DNA from: Heliopora coerulea
Lineage: Eukaryota > Cnidaria > Anthozoa > Scleralcyonacea > Helioporidae
Length of the DNA stretch: 64,000 nt
Assembly (NCBI GenBank): GCA_030142905.1
Contig: JASJOG010000029.1
Span: forward strand, 1,679,001-1,743,000
Direction: 5' to 3'
A program made the translations under genes and the position numbers. This document shows, one piece after another, positions 36,224 through 49,348 of the stretch. Numbering within the stretch: the stretch's first letter is position 1; each line of letters begins with the position of its first letter. The notes below the pieces were generated by a model, which worked only from the letters and a program-made list of their open reading frames with translations, was not told where the DNA came from and did not search any database.

Positions 36224-38348
36224 CGGTTTCTTGTTTGCTTTGAAGATTTACAGCGATGGCTATGTAATTTAGGCAGCTAGAGATGACTTCATTTGGTACT
36301 AGATGCACTACTCAAACCCAGTTAAATGACTGGCGAATCACTCGTGTCTCTGGAAAAGGACAGAGCAATTGGTCAGGTTGTGAATTCAAGTTGACTAAGA
36401 AAAATCGTTAAATCAATGTTCCATGGCTACATGTACAAGTAACGGAGATATCGAGAGGACAAAAATAGCTTGAAGAATGGTAAAAATGTGTTAATAGAGG
36501 ATCTCCTGAGAGTAATTTCCATATTTCTAAATAACTCTTCATGGAGTATCGTGATTCAGTGATTTATAATTTTAGGGATGCTTTTATGTACTTGTTTCAA
36601 CTCTCATATATTTTTGATGCATTCAATACTGGTGAGGTTAAAAAGTTCGAATTTAAGATTTTACGGTGAAAAAATTCCCAATTTGTGCTGCTCTTTTGAA
36701 TGTTTTATTTGCTAATATGGGAATTAATTTTTCTTAGGCTTAAATACTTATTCCCTGAATAACGTTTAATTGAGTTAATTCTATAAGGAAAAATTGAAGG
36801 TTGCAAACATGGCGTTAGATTTCATAATATTGATTATTTTTACGTCAATTATGACCAAAAGGTAAAACAGTATCTCCGAGACATTTTAGAAACTTCAGGC
36901 ACTATGGCAGGGATGGCACCAGAGAGGGGGCAGAGGGGGCTACAACTTCCCCGACGGGGAACCTTACCCCCCTGTCGGGGAAAAATTAACAATCCGTCGG
37001 GGAATTTTTACTGATGAACGCATTTATGTATTGTACAAACTATGAGCAGTTGTTATTGATTTAGCCAAGAATAGTAATTTGAATAGTTATTTACCAATTT
37101 GGTTTACTCTAAGTAGATATACTACCTTTTACAAATTCTTATTTTTATTTAAAATTTACCAAAAGATTTCGGACGTAAAAGGTCAAATTGCCGTTGTCAT
37201 GGCGATATGTTTCCCTTAAATTGAGCGATCTCCGGTCACTAAGCACTTAGTTACCTTGACTCATATATGTCAACCCCAAGTTTCACAACTTTTTATAACA
37301 TTTTACGTGGGCCATCGACAGAAATTAGTTTTGGGTCAATTGTCAAATCCGTGACCGTGAGAAATGAATAACTATTCCGTACTTTCCAGCTTGTCAGTTC
37401 ATCAATTAGATTGCGTCACTCTCGAAATTGTCTTTGTGTCATTACTGCACACAGAAAACCACTTAGCTCTGTAAAACTATTGAGAATTTTTAGAATGAAT
37501 TTTTGATAAAGCTCATTATCTGACAAACACTAAAACACGGCGAGAAAGGAAGAAAGATAAATTGAAGTTACCAATGCATTTCATTGTTTGATCTTGAGAT
37601 AAACAACTGCTGGTAGTATATTCTTTCATTTCAAGCCATGAACGTCTGATACACTAATAATTTACTCACCTATAATGATTCTGACTATAACGGAAGATAT
37701 TTTGCTTTTCGTCAATCATAAGAACCAAGCCAGCTCTCCCTACAGAAGGCTAAAATCTCTCGAGTGAAGACCAAGTCTAAAGAAGCTAAGGAAATAAGGC
37801 GTCTTACCTGTGGGCAGTGTATAATTGTACTTGTCATTCACAACGAATGGGTGAAAACGGTAAAGGGTTTAAGCATTTAAATTCCAGTTCAAGTTTTCTC
37901 ATCCTCGACAAAATCAATGCTGAAGATTGCTGATTTTCGACGATAAAACTCCATCATTAATTTTCAAAACAAATAATACACGTTCCAACATGTATCAAGA
38001 AGTCATTATCAGTACAAAGAACTTACAGCGTAATTAGATAGATTTCTTCCGTTAAGTGTAGGGGGCTATTTGCATTTTGTGAAATGAGAATCATTCAAGG
38101 AAAATTCGGCCAAAATAATGAGTAAATGTCACCTAGCAAAAAATTATGGTGAAAATTGGGAATTCGAAAATTCAACCAATCATAACGACAGAAAAAACAA
38201 AACAAAAAGGCGAAGAGATCAAGCAAGAAAGTCAAGGATTAAAATATAAGCAATTAGTAGAAACTTAGTATAGTACTATTGCAAATGCTGCATTCTGATT
38301 GGCTACACTACTCACTATCTATTTGTCGATAGATAGCTAGTAGCAAAA

Positions 38349-38462
38349 ATGGCTTCCGCCTCTCGTTTTTGTGAAGTTCCTCGAGTCGAAATAGAATGCT
38401 TACTTAAAAGTGCAATCCCAGAGAAGACGAAAAACGTTCTTTGCAAAGTGTGTTTCTGCTAA
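38349..38462 (+). pseudogene. Crypton/KIAA1958-like N-terminal stub
   Basis: A 37-residue open frame begins MASASRFCEV and contains a hydrophobic-charged helix followed by IPEKTKNVL, before a stop directly in front of the hairpin. Cnidarian Crypton-derived proteins often start with M-A-S-x-S-R-F and a T-K-K segment. The stub has no catalytic part and is probably a transposon remnant. Confidence 0.3.
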
Positions 38463-38465
38463 AAC

Positions 38466-38566
38466 AATTAGATTATTCGCTCTCGATTTCTATGAAGTGA
38501 TAGTTGACTCAGGCTCCGCCCTCGTCAACTATCACCTCATAGAAATCGAGAGCGAATAATCTAATC
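38466..38566. repeat. Foldback element (hairpin), copy 2
   Basis: Same long hairpin as at 2,650-2,750, with arms still nearly perfect. Confidence 0.8.
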
Positions 38567-38938
38567 GTTAATTAGGAAATTTTGGCCACCAGAAGAGCTG
38601 AAACAACTGAGCAAACTCGACAGGAAAGACGGAGTCTTGATAAAACTTGTAACTGTTAATCTTACTACAAATGTCTTTAAAATAAGCTTAAGTGTCTTTT
38701 AGAATTTTATAATCTAGATAAATCTTCATACAAATGGTAAATGACCTTACAAACGACATTTTCGTACAAAATAACTGTTTTTAAATACCTCTGTTCTGCT
38801 GAACCGAATGTTTAGCCACATCCGGTCAGAAACAGACTTTTTAATTTCATACGTGCTTACGCCAGAGTATGTTACTGGTCAGGATGAGTCGTATCGAACA
38901 GGAAAGAGCTAAAAACTATCCATATAGCGTTATATACA

Positions 38939-38939
<1 letters not shown>

Positions 38940-38979
<40 letters not shown>
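38940..38979. repeat. TA microsatellite specific to copy 2
   Basis: About 20 TA units, where copy 1 has only CATATGG at 3,127. The expansion therefore postdates the duplication. Confidence 0.95.
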
Positions 38980-38981
<2 letters not shown>

Positions 38982-41675
38982 TATCACTCTGAACAACTAT
39001 AAAAGCCGAAAAAATTTTCAGACGTCAGAACTACAAAGGTCGGCGAAGAATTGACGACTTTGACTTACCTGCAATGCCTTTGCCTCGAAGAGAAAGGGCT
39101 TTTTGACCATTAATTTTTACTCATTTTACTCATACGAAGAATTCCCTTGTCTTCTAAGTTTACTTTAGGGACATTTAATCGACAAATTTCTCATCTCACA
39201 TGGGCAATCCTATACAAATTTTATTGGCAAAACTCAAGTTAACTACTACCTTAAAATGTTGGCATTCTATTTCGACACAAATATTTAGAATCTTACTGAA
39301 TAAATTTTTAGGTACAATGAAGTCTTTTATCATAATTTTATTAAACTGATGCGGGACTTAAATTGTAAAAGGTAGAGCTTCCTGAGTGCGGATCTGTGCA
39401 AACATCAATACTTCTGTTCTACTTGGAAGCCACGAATGCGGTATCGTCTGGTAAAACGAAGTATGTCGAATGTTTGTTCAAATATGAGATTTAAGTTCAA
39501 TGCGAGCAACTTATTTCGAGCGTTCTTCTGATTTGCAAACAATAACTAAAACTAAAATCAAAGAACAGCACACCCAGGAATTTTGTAAGAGAGGGACTAG
39601 AATTTTTAATCAGCCTCAACTTGAAGGCTCTGGCAGCAAGCTACCTCAGGAATATTTTATATTTTAGCAGTGCCTTTTTTAAGGAATTTTCACTTTGTCG
39701 AGGGGGGAAGTAAAAATTGCTGTGAAATATGGGATGTCAAATTTGCGGCTAGCGTAGTCCGTCCATCTGAATGGTGCTAGTGGAGGAGGTTAGGGGGTCC
39801 TGGGGGAGGTGAATTTTTGTTATTATATGTCAGTTTGAGATGCATTTTGGTGTATTTTCATTTTAAAATCTGCAAAATAAAAAGTAAAACACATTTTAGG
39901 GAAACGTAATCAAACTGATTTAGCGAGTGCGTCAGCAGAGAGACGGGTAAAAAATCAAAAATTATTCGTGAAAAAAATCACACTTCGGTGATTTACACGC
40001 ATGTATGAGATAGGGCTTGATTTTCTCAGGCTAGTTCGCACAAAAAGTTTTCCACTTTGAATGAAGAGAACAACTGATCGATCAACATTCTTCAGCAAAT
40101 CAGAACTTAAGGAAATTTTCCCTTTACTTGCAAACATGGAAACTGATTAAACAGCAAACAATCTTCCCAATTCCCAGGGACAGAAGTACGGTGGCTCGGG
40201 TGGGGCAAATCCGATCACTGGGGGGCATTTGCACCCCCAAATATATAATTTAAAAAAGCCCTGTATTTTAGAGGCCCTACAAGGCCAATTTTGGTATTAT
40301 AAGTTTACAGTCCTCTTACACAGACGGAGAATTTCTCGCGTTTTACGACAGTTATTCTGAGCTTTCGTGCCGTCTATTCTCTTTGCTTTCAGCTTTACGT
40401 TAGGTTTTCGTGGACGCAAATAGACATATTTCTGTTGCTACTAAGGAAGGGGCTTAAACCTTCTTAGACCCCTCCCCCTCTTAGGTACGCCACTAGAATC
40501 AAACGCAACGAGTTACCTCAGAGAGTTTTGATCTGCTAGCATTAATATGCCAGACACATTGCATTCAAATAGAGTAATAAGTGACAAAAAAGTGGCAGCC
40601 AGCAGCGGTAGTTTCTTTGATTTATTTGCAAAATCGTTCAACGCAAATTAACTAAGACAATTTGTTTCGGGAAATTCTCCCAAATTCTTTGAAAAGATGT
40701 ATGCGAAATGTAGCCAGTTTTTCTTGGTGTAGTCGATGCCCAGCCATGCATATAATCCTTTAAATTACTTGAAAAGAATCGATATGATCCTAGTATATTT
40801 ATATGTTGACATGTTGTCTTTTATACAGTCAATTCAATAAAGGTTTTTTTTTTTTGAGACTTAAATCGGAGACAATGAGATCAAAATGCTCCTTGGGAAG
40901 TCCTTGTTTAAATTCTGGAACGCTTTGTCACGATGCCGTAATCATACAGTGGCGATTAACAGTGGCGAGTGGTCTTGTACGTCGACCGACGCCATCGCTC
41001 AAAATTTTCAAGGGATGACGCCGTATATGAAGTATTCCTTGCATGAAATGGACCTAGTCAGATCAGAGTGTATGCGTTCAGTCCCCAGAGACTTGAACAA
41101 CAAAAAGCATGACGGCGGAAGATGATTAAAATTTTTTTGTTGAGGAACGCCAACATGGTGGCTCCACCCCCTAAATTAGTTTTCAGGTTTTCATATATAT
41201 CAACCATCTAAATAATTAGACATCTACCCGATTAATTACCGAGTGTCTATGTGCGTTGAATTAATCCGCGTCTGGATGAAGAATTTACCAAGGTCATTTT
41301 AAGACAAAAAATGAATATGATTTGTGTCTAAATTATTTCTTCGTGCTCCGCATATTGTCCCTTTTATGATGCTGAATTGTTTCTACTTCCAAGATTTTAG
41401 GTGAGATTTCCAAAAAGGGCACCTATAAAGATCCCAACTGCCTTTATCCCAGTTATTCCAAGATTAATGCTTAAATTTAAAATTTACTCCAGAAAGTCGA
41501 AAAGATGCGATTGGTAATCAAGAATATTTGCATATATGTTTATTAACGTCATGTTAATTGGCTTAAGATTGCTTAAGTATATAATGTGCAGAATTTAAGA
41601 GCATTTCGCAATCTTCGCTACCCAAATATCGATTGAAACAACCCACAGCAGTGTTAGGAGAACCAATAAAACGCT

Positions 41676-42472
41676 ATGTGGAGAAGACACCGTTTTGCCA
41701 GCTTAGAAGAGCATGGTGATCAGGACAACGTTGTGGCTAGTTCGGAGTTTATAGTACATTACATTGCATCTATATGCTACTATGAAGATTCTGAAAAGAC
41801 AAACCAGTCGTTGAAGGAGTTCTTGAAAACTCAAATCACCAAGTTTCGGAAGAAAAAGTCGTCATTGCTGCGACTCAATGTTGACTTAAATGAAGTAATA
41901 CTCCACGGAAAAGAAAGTAGAGCTCAAGCGCGTTTTAAAATGTGCAACATAAAGGGAATAATTTACGGTGATAGTATCCAAGCTTACTCGAAAGTGACCC
42001 AGGAATCAAGGCACACGTTTTAGTTTGCGAAAACAAAAAGAAAGCAAGACGTCTTTATCAAATTTTTATTGAGCTTTTTGAATTGGGGGCTGAAATGACC
42101 AGGCGAAGACATGAAAGTGACAGTGACTCGTACAGTGAAGACCATGGAGAAAAGCATAACCCCTCTGATCAATCGACAAATACCCATAAATCAACATTGA
42201 ACTCCTCAAACAGGTGGAAACCAAGTCTTTCGCAAGAAATAACACTAAATCCTTTTGTCAACAGCCATCAACTTCCGAAGTGGAATACGCCAAGTGTGCC
42301 AAATTGTCCCATGGACCAACAAAGGAATAGCGAGGCTGACTTGGATGATGGTTTCACCAAACTTGCTATCTCTCGTTCCAGCTCTACCGATATGTTTCCT
42401 TTTGCAACCGAAATTCAAAATGGAACTAGACTTCTGCACTTCCCACCATCTCAAGATGATGTGTTTTGGTAG
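41676..42472 (+). pseudogene. FAM43-like PTB gene with 28-base deletion (copy A')
   Basis: Duplicate of the gene at 5,846. It starts MWRRHRF and runs in frame for about 108 codons to IQAYSK, where 28 bases present in copy A are missing. This shifts the frame and leads to a stop at 42,023. The rest continues in another frame from about 42,000 to the same DDVFW end at 42,472. The deletion removes the strand CFILVGKEE of the PTB fold. It lies between two GAA triplets in copy A, as expected of slippage or microhomology deletion. Apart from this and one extra codon (Gly-Asp for Asp) the copy is well preserved, so the break is recent or an assembly error. Confidence 0.8.
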
Positions 42473-42529
42473 AGACAAGGACAATAACTTAAGCCAAAGT
42501 TCCACTTCTTCATCATTGTAGCGAAACAT

Positions 42530-45500
42530 ATATATAATTTAGAATCGTGGAGATGTACGTTAAGCCACAGTTCCACTTCTTCATCAATTCAAGGGAAGCA
42601 TAAATATAATTTAGATTCAAACTACAGTCCAAGAATTACTCAATGTTAAAATAAAATATCATGTACGGCTCATGACAATTAATGCATTTTTCAAAAAAGT
42701 TAGTCTTGTAAAGATTGTTCAAAAATAAGAATAATATCTTTGTTTTCGTAACGGATATAATACGTATCCATAATATGCCAATAAAATACTTCTGGATTCG
42801 TTTTGCCAATATATTGTGCATATAATGTACAGACTCAAGTGTAGAAAGTGTATAAGCAATTTAAATTTGCTGCCCTTCCAATTCAAATCCCCTTCTTCAA
42901 AATAATTCCGATGAGATATTCTTAAACGGGTGTCGCACGAGGGGTTGCATGTGTTTGTGTACAGGAATGAACTCACGGAAGAGTTCACATCTAGAATAAC
43001 AGGAAATTGGTGGTCTATCTCAGCTGGAGACGTTACGTCTCATTTTAAGTCTTCCTCCAATTGTACCTAAACCACGCACGTATAAAATTAAGCTGATTTT
43101 CTTTACTTGGATTGAATTCAAGAAGTAACATCCGTGTCGGCGAGATTATTTTCAGTTGATCAGCTGTTGGTATCAAACTTTCATCGACAACGTTCAACTT
43201 AAAAGCTCAATCTCTTGCAAGAAGGAAAAAATATTCTTTTGGCAACAGCCATAGCCATTAAGGAGATAGTTTTTAACGCTTTCCTGTCCAAGAGATCTCC
43301 CCTTAGCAAAAATAATCGTCTGGTGTTAGCCAGAGTAAAAACAAAGTTGGGCATCAATGCGAAAGAGTCAAAGTTGGATTTTGTCGATTTATTTTTAGAT
43401 CGACCATTTGAGCTTTTTAAGAGAATTGCAAAACTACTCAGCCATGCTTTGCAAGTGCTGTCTGGGCTTAAGTATGTATTGTTTATCCAGGACAACCCTC
43501 TGAGTCGCAACTTAACAACTTTGCAGGAGGTCCACCAAAGATACACCTCGTTGATCTAATGCTACTATAAGCGAGAACCGGAATACCTGAAGAAAAACTT
43601 CAGTGTTTGGTTGAGGCATACTGGACAATACTCTTTTCACAGGACTAAAGTATCTTTAATCGGTTAATTGTACGTTAATGGAATCGAATTCTTGTCACAG
43701 AAGTTAAAGACGCGTTGCTTTCGTGCAATTGGATTGATATCGAGTGGAGGCTTTCGTCAGGGAGTTCGCCTTAAGTTCAATTTCGACAGTTCATCCTTGA
43801 TGCAAAAGAAGTGTTTCATCTTTGTTCAGCAAAATGTTCGGTCGTTAGGCACAGTTAAATAGTTGGCACCTTACGAAAACACAACTTGAACGCCACTATT
43901 ATAGCGACGTATTTATATGCTACAGGTGTTTAGTCTTTTGTTTGAAGCATGGCCTATCGTTAGCCACAGTGAAATAGTTACCATCAACTACGGTGACCTT
44001 TATACAATAGAACGTTAAGGCATAAAGTAAGAATAGTTCTAACTTCCAATAGCATACGTTACTCCGTCCATCTTCTATACACAGCTTTACTCAGAACACT
44101 GCGGGGTGTTGGACTGTTTGCAAAGTCGAATAGTACAAGTTTAGAGCTTGGTTTTGCACCCACGTTATGAGTGTGGCAATTGGTTTTAGAATTTTAGTTC
44201 TCTAGGGATGGTTTTGTGAGTGTACCGCTGTAATCAGGTGGAACAAACAAGAAAAAAGTAGTGCAAGATTAGTTTTATCAAATCCTGGTTCTCGATATAA
44301 TCGTCGCGATTAGAGTTGCAAGATTACCCTACACTTTCTTTATTCACGCCTATGTTAACTAATAGAAAGGGAAAACTTTCAGGTCAGTTTGACGTCAACC
44401 CATTCAACAAAGTCTTTAATGTTGAAGCTTTTTAGAGTTCGATAAACATACATCAAGAATACAATGCGGTAAAAAGCGATCTCTGGTTTCTTTAAGTGCG
44501 AAAATTTATAGGTACTTGCTTATTATCGTCACCGTAGCAGTTTTAGTCATGACATGCCTTACTGAGCTAATAATTTTTAAAACCATATTTAAAATCATAT
44601 TTCTGTAAAAAAAAATCAGAATAACTAAAGTAAAAGACGCCAATTATTCCCAACTCTTAACTACAAAACGATGAGCGTTCTGCCAACTGACCCACGTAAG
44701 CCTTCACTTCACCAGCGTTACTATCATGAGAAAACTAGAAATCTCGGCCTATCTAGCGGGAATTGCCTTTAAAGTTCAGTTGGTATATCGTTCCAGTAGA
44801 TTCCCTGGGCCCTCCTTCTATGGCTAGTCCGCCTAGCAGGAGGGCTCGTTCGCGTCAATATAAACTCCTCAAAATTCTGTTTTAATGTTTAGTCAATTTT
44901 AACACTCCATTTGAGTCTAATTATAAAAGGGAGAATTTGTGTTTTACATCAGAACCATTTATAGAAGAGGAAATAAATCAAATAGCGCACGATTAACTGT
45001 TCGCTTGAAATAAGACCACAGATTTAAGTCGGAGAACGAGGAACAAATAAGAATGTCGACAATTTTGAAAACTGCCTTCAGGGTCAGCGTAATCCATTTA
45101 ACCGACGGTGTATGTCTGTTAGGTTGGAAGGTCGCTGCAGGTAATACTGCATTATGACGACACCACGTGGTATTCTGACAACAAACTCACGATGCAAGAC
45201 GATGGTGTAAAGAATTTTGCCGCTTTTTATCATGTAGTCAAGCTGAGCAATGCACTGTAAACATAACTCATCACTGTAGATAAGATGACGTGGAGAATGT
45301 GTCAGAAAATCTATCAAGACGGTAATTGTAATAGTTAAATTATTATAATTTATTCCATAATTTCCAGGAACATCTTATGCACAACCCACGGCCCACAAGC
45401 ATAAGGTATTCCTGAGAGCAAATTTTGTTCTTCTTGTTCCCGGGAGTTCTGTATAAAGCCTCCGGATTTTATTGGCATTATTCAAGTTTCCAGCCAGAAA

Positions 45501-47555
45501 AATATTGTGCGATTATTATACAACTTTTAAATAATTCGGAAGGAGAATTAGCGATCATTTTAGCTTTACTGTTGAGAAAATACGCAAAAAGCCCAACAAA
45601 TTCGTCCTATTAAACGGTTCGAAGAAAATCCAGAAATGTTTGAATTGAAATTGTTCAGATTGTTTGTCAGAGAAACCTATATGTTTTTGATAGGATTATT
45701 TTAAATATTGTTTTTAGCCAAAGCCGTTGTGGACCTCGTCGATATGGGAGACCAAATTCTTAAATTTTCCGATAAACAGATCTATCTAGTGTGAGGTACG
45801 CTTATTTTAAGAGGCATTATAACTCCGAATTTTTGAAAAATTCTTGTAACTGAAACCTCTTCTGACGCTGATAACACCAACCTTTTATGATTTTTTATGA
45901 CTATATGAGTTTTTATGAGTTTATGACAGGTTCTCTTCCCACTGTATGACGAACTTTGGCAGTAATTGAGCATTTCCGTCCACCAATCTTTATATATCTC
46001 GACTGTATTATTCACTGTCCTTCGCTATAATGTATATGAAATAAATTTTTGCAGTTCAAACGTTTATCGGGGAGGCAAAGCCCCATGCCCTCGAGGCCAC
46101 GACGCCACTGTTTGTAACAACACATCGAGCAAAAACGAGAAATAGAGCTGTTTTGTTATCAGGAAGACCTGTGGAATAACTAAAACATGGAGACATTCAA
46201 TACCGCGGAAAGAAGTGACTGTAGGAAAAAAATTACACCGAATATCGACACAATACGCGAGATAATTCGAGTTTCGCCATCAGGAGAGCCTTAGGAAAAC
46301 GTAGAGAATAGGGATTGGTGAACCGGGTTAGGGACACTATGAATTACATCAGCAGTTATTTGAGTTTCTTGTCAAGAAAACACTGGGGATTATTTCAGTC
46401 TGTGTTATCTCTGAATACGAAAACACGGAAAAATTTTAGGATTATTTTAAGAAAAAATGCAATAAAAATATAAAATGAAAAGGGGAAGAAAAAAGTTGGG
46501 AATCAATTTTAATAGTTAAGAGCATTATTTTATTTGCAACGAATTTAAGGAAATACGATTTATGAAAAGCAAAAGTGATTCTTTTGATGAAACAAATTAT
46601 TCACATTGTACAATAAATTGAGCAACATTTCCCATATAATTTGGTTATTAACGGATGAAAACTGGAGTCTTCTAATGTCCTGTATATTTAGGAACATAAA
46701 ATTTAAAACACTACATTTTTTATATAAATTGTGCAGTTTCACATGCTGTAAATAATTAAATTTTGCTTGAACATCCAAATAAAATATTCTATTGGCTGTT
46801 ATTTTGCTGCATCACGTTGTATTCTAACAATAAGCTAACTACCACAAGATATCCCTCAAAATTTCCGCTTTTCAAAATTTCGGGCTGCAAGCAGGCTAGT
46901 ATGCGAGAAATCTGAAAACAATTAAGCATGAGGTTTACAGCTCCGCCACGTCTGATCATGTTTTGGAGAAATTACGATTTGCAGTATTTAATAATTAATG
47001 AGATAATCTTGAAAAATTATATTTATCTTTAAAACTGGGTCATAAAATCGTTTGAAACTTTTCATGTGAATGCAATTTATTTAACTAAACATTGCTGCAT
47101 CAAAATTGTTTCACAATACTAATGTACAATGTCAGCGATCCCTTAGAAACCCTAATCAAAAATATTTATTTTTACTTAGCTCAAAACGCATTAAAAAGAA
47201 TAATTCTGTTTTTCAGGCGAGACCTCACTAAGAATTGTTGCCATAGCAATGGAGTGCTTGGTGATGTAATGTTTGGTGTCGTGAGATACGTTTTTATATA
47301 AAGTTTTGAGGAACTTCATTTAATGGCCTTAAGTCTTTCCCGGCGGGCGCTCTAACACCAACAGTAAAATTGTCTAGCGTAAGCCCGAGTAAAATAGTAC
47401 AAGAATTGTCCCTCTGGGAAAGAGTCAAAGATGAACATGATTTCCGATTAATTGCTATCCTGTTGACTCATTGTGGCTTCATCGATTATCAATCAAATCT
47501 AAAACTTTTCAAAAACGAAATGAAGTATGGAAGAGCTGTCAACGATATTCTCTAC
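42530..47555. other. Intergenic part of duplication copy 2
   Basis: Counterpart of 6,700-11,730. The polyadenylation signal AATAAA (42,650) and the GTTAGCCAGAGTAAAA traces are kept. ORFs on both strands at 43,199-43,559 and 45,084-45,317 show no domain pattern and are not maintained as intact frames in both copies. Confidence 0.4.
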
Positions 47556-47562
47556 CACCACC

Positions 47563-47876
47563 TTACAATCCATCATCTTCATCAATAAAATATCCAGAGA
47601 GTATTTTTTGATATAGTGAAAACTCGTTAAGCTCCTTGAGAGCATTACTCAGCTTTTTTCTGGTGCCTTGCTTATCTTTATACAGGAGAAGCATGTTAAG
47701 AGCTTTCGATGTTTCGTCTTCATTAACCCTCGAAGAAACGATATTTTCAATTTCATATCGTTCAAATACGTTCGTTAGGTAGGCAACATTCTTCCATTTG
47801 TGCGGAATTCTTTGCGCAATTCGAACAATTTCTTCCGTCTTTAAAAAGTTTGGCAATCCTGTTTCCTTATGCAGAT
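47563..47876 (-). CDS. Death-domain terminal exon (copy 2)
   Basis: Same exon as at 11,731-12,044, with the acceptor TTGACAG and a stop after DEDDGL. It encodes a death domain of about 90 residues: IAQRIPHKWKNVAY with the conserved helix-2 Trp, YEIENIV, KALNMLLLYKDKQGTR and the closing FSLYQKILSGYF. Only two residues differ from copy 1 over the exon, and the DNA here is more alike than in the flanks. Upstream coding exons are not found on this strand before the LINE at 48.06 kb. The phase-1 entry is the same as that of the death-domain exon of the Roc-COR gene at 55.0 kb. It may be the last exon of a gene whose front was lost or lies further away. Confidence 0.65.
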
Positions 47877-48059
47877 CTGTCAATTTGCAAAGAACAACAA
47901 TTCAACCAAACATGGCATAAAAACTTTAGTGGGATGTAGAAAATTTTCAGGTCGTCTACAATTTCATTTCTGCTGGTTTTAGTTTCTCAAATACATCGGA
48001 AAAACCGACTGTGGTTGACGTACGCTAGTTAAAATTTTAATGTTGGCAATAATATTTCC

Positions 48060-48560
48060 ATTTCATTTTATTCTTTATTTGGTTGATCCTAAAAAGGCTT
48101 TTCAACAATCAATTACAATCATTAGGTTAAAAAAAATTACCACAAAAATTTATGCATGCTCTGATGAAGGAAGCAAAAACGGAGTTCTACTGTATACGAC
48201 GATCTAAGCTGCACGATATTTGTCTATCTAGTGTGTTTTCAAACTTTGTTTGAAGTTGGTGATCGAGGTGATGTCCTTTAGGTCCGGATCGAGGTCGTTC
48301 CATAACGTGACTTTCCTGTAGCAAAACAATCTTTTTCCTGCTTCTGTTTTAAACATAGGGATGTCCAGTTGATTTTGGTTTCGAGAACGTTCATGAATTT
48401 TGGAGAGTTTAATAAACTTGCCGCGCAAATAAACGGGTGCAAGGCCATTTATGCACTTGAATGACATTAGGGTGTCCCTATAACGTAACTGATCTTCCAT
48501 AGGTAGCCACTTGAGTTTGCGCAAAGCTGGAGTGATATCATCACATTGTCTCGCATAATT
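48060..48560 (-). pseudogene. LINE 3' end fragment (copy 2)
   Basis: The minus-strand frame reads RKLKWLPMEDQLRYRDTLM, then INGLAPVYL and KVTLWNDLDPDLKDI, and ends in a stop near 48,228. This is the usual C-terminus of CR1/L2-like elements in invertebrates. A 3' untranslated tail leads to about 48,060. It is truncated upstream of the ALRKLKWLP segment, so no reverse transcriptase core is present. Confidence 0.8.
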
Positions 48561-48564
48561 ATCT

Positions 48565-49345
48565 TTCTGAGAAGCACAACAGGGCCTCCTCTAAGATATC
48601 CTGAGTGGGGAAGCCAACATATCGAGAGACTTATTGTATGGCTTTTCTCTCTCTTTGAGTGTTCATAACTGTATTGAAGGATTGCGATCAATCTCCTGAC
48701 TGACTTCGGAGACACAAAGGAAAAAAGCAGGGCAGTTATGTTGATTGGTAGGTGCAATGGTATTTAATAGTAAACCAACTAACCAACATGGGTGCTATGA
48801 TATCGTCTGCAACCCAGCAGCTGCTGATGAAATTAACTTTAGAACATCTTATGACTTGCTTGTGGCGTCATACTACTGGCAATAATTTTTTTATTTATTT
48901 CTATCTATGAACTGAAAACGGCATGCGTTCTTGACATTATCGTGATAATTTCATTTAGGCCATTACACCTGATAATTGTGTAAGGGGATTCTTATACTAG
49001 CAGGCTAAAATGTCATAGTGGGGCGGTACCATTATGGCTGGAGGGGCCTTGGCCTAGTAGCTAGTATGTTGAACGAGGCCGTAGATAACAACCATAGATA
49101 TTCTTACGAACATTTTCTACACATTCAATCACTCCTGAATCTTCCATCCGAGAAACGTTTTCGATCTTAATGAACCAGTGAAATTAATTAATAAAACCTC
49201 TTGTTGACAATTGAGAAATACTAGATCAATCCAGATATTGGTCTCTATTGATAAAGTTCTTCATATCCAAAGACTAAAGGAATTACTCAACCATGGAACT
49301 AAAACATCAAAAGTATACGTAATTTTCTATTAATAGTACAACTAT
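48565..49345. other. No gene seen
   Basis: Nothing recognised between the LINE fragment and the Penelope-associated inverted repeat. Confidence 0.4.
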
Positions 49346-49348
49346 ATA

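Larger units (their letters stand above)
35798..48351 (+). repeat. Segmental duplication, copy 2
   Basis: Direct repeat of 1-12,520. The right boundary is inside a LINE that continues here to about 48,560 but is cut at 12,520 in copy 1. Notable differences from copy 1 include a TA microsatellite expansion at 38,940 and the 28-base coding deletion in the PTB gene. A roughly 55-base segment present at about 5,280-5,340 in copy 1 is absent here near 41,150. Confidence 0.93.

Noticed and set aside
43199..43559. Overlapping ORFs of about 115 codons on both strands
   Set aside because: The frame is broken in the first copy, and part of it is the dispersed GTTAGCCAGAGTAAAA repeat.
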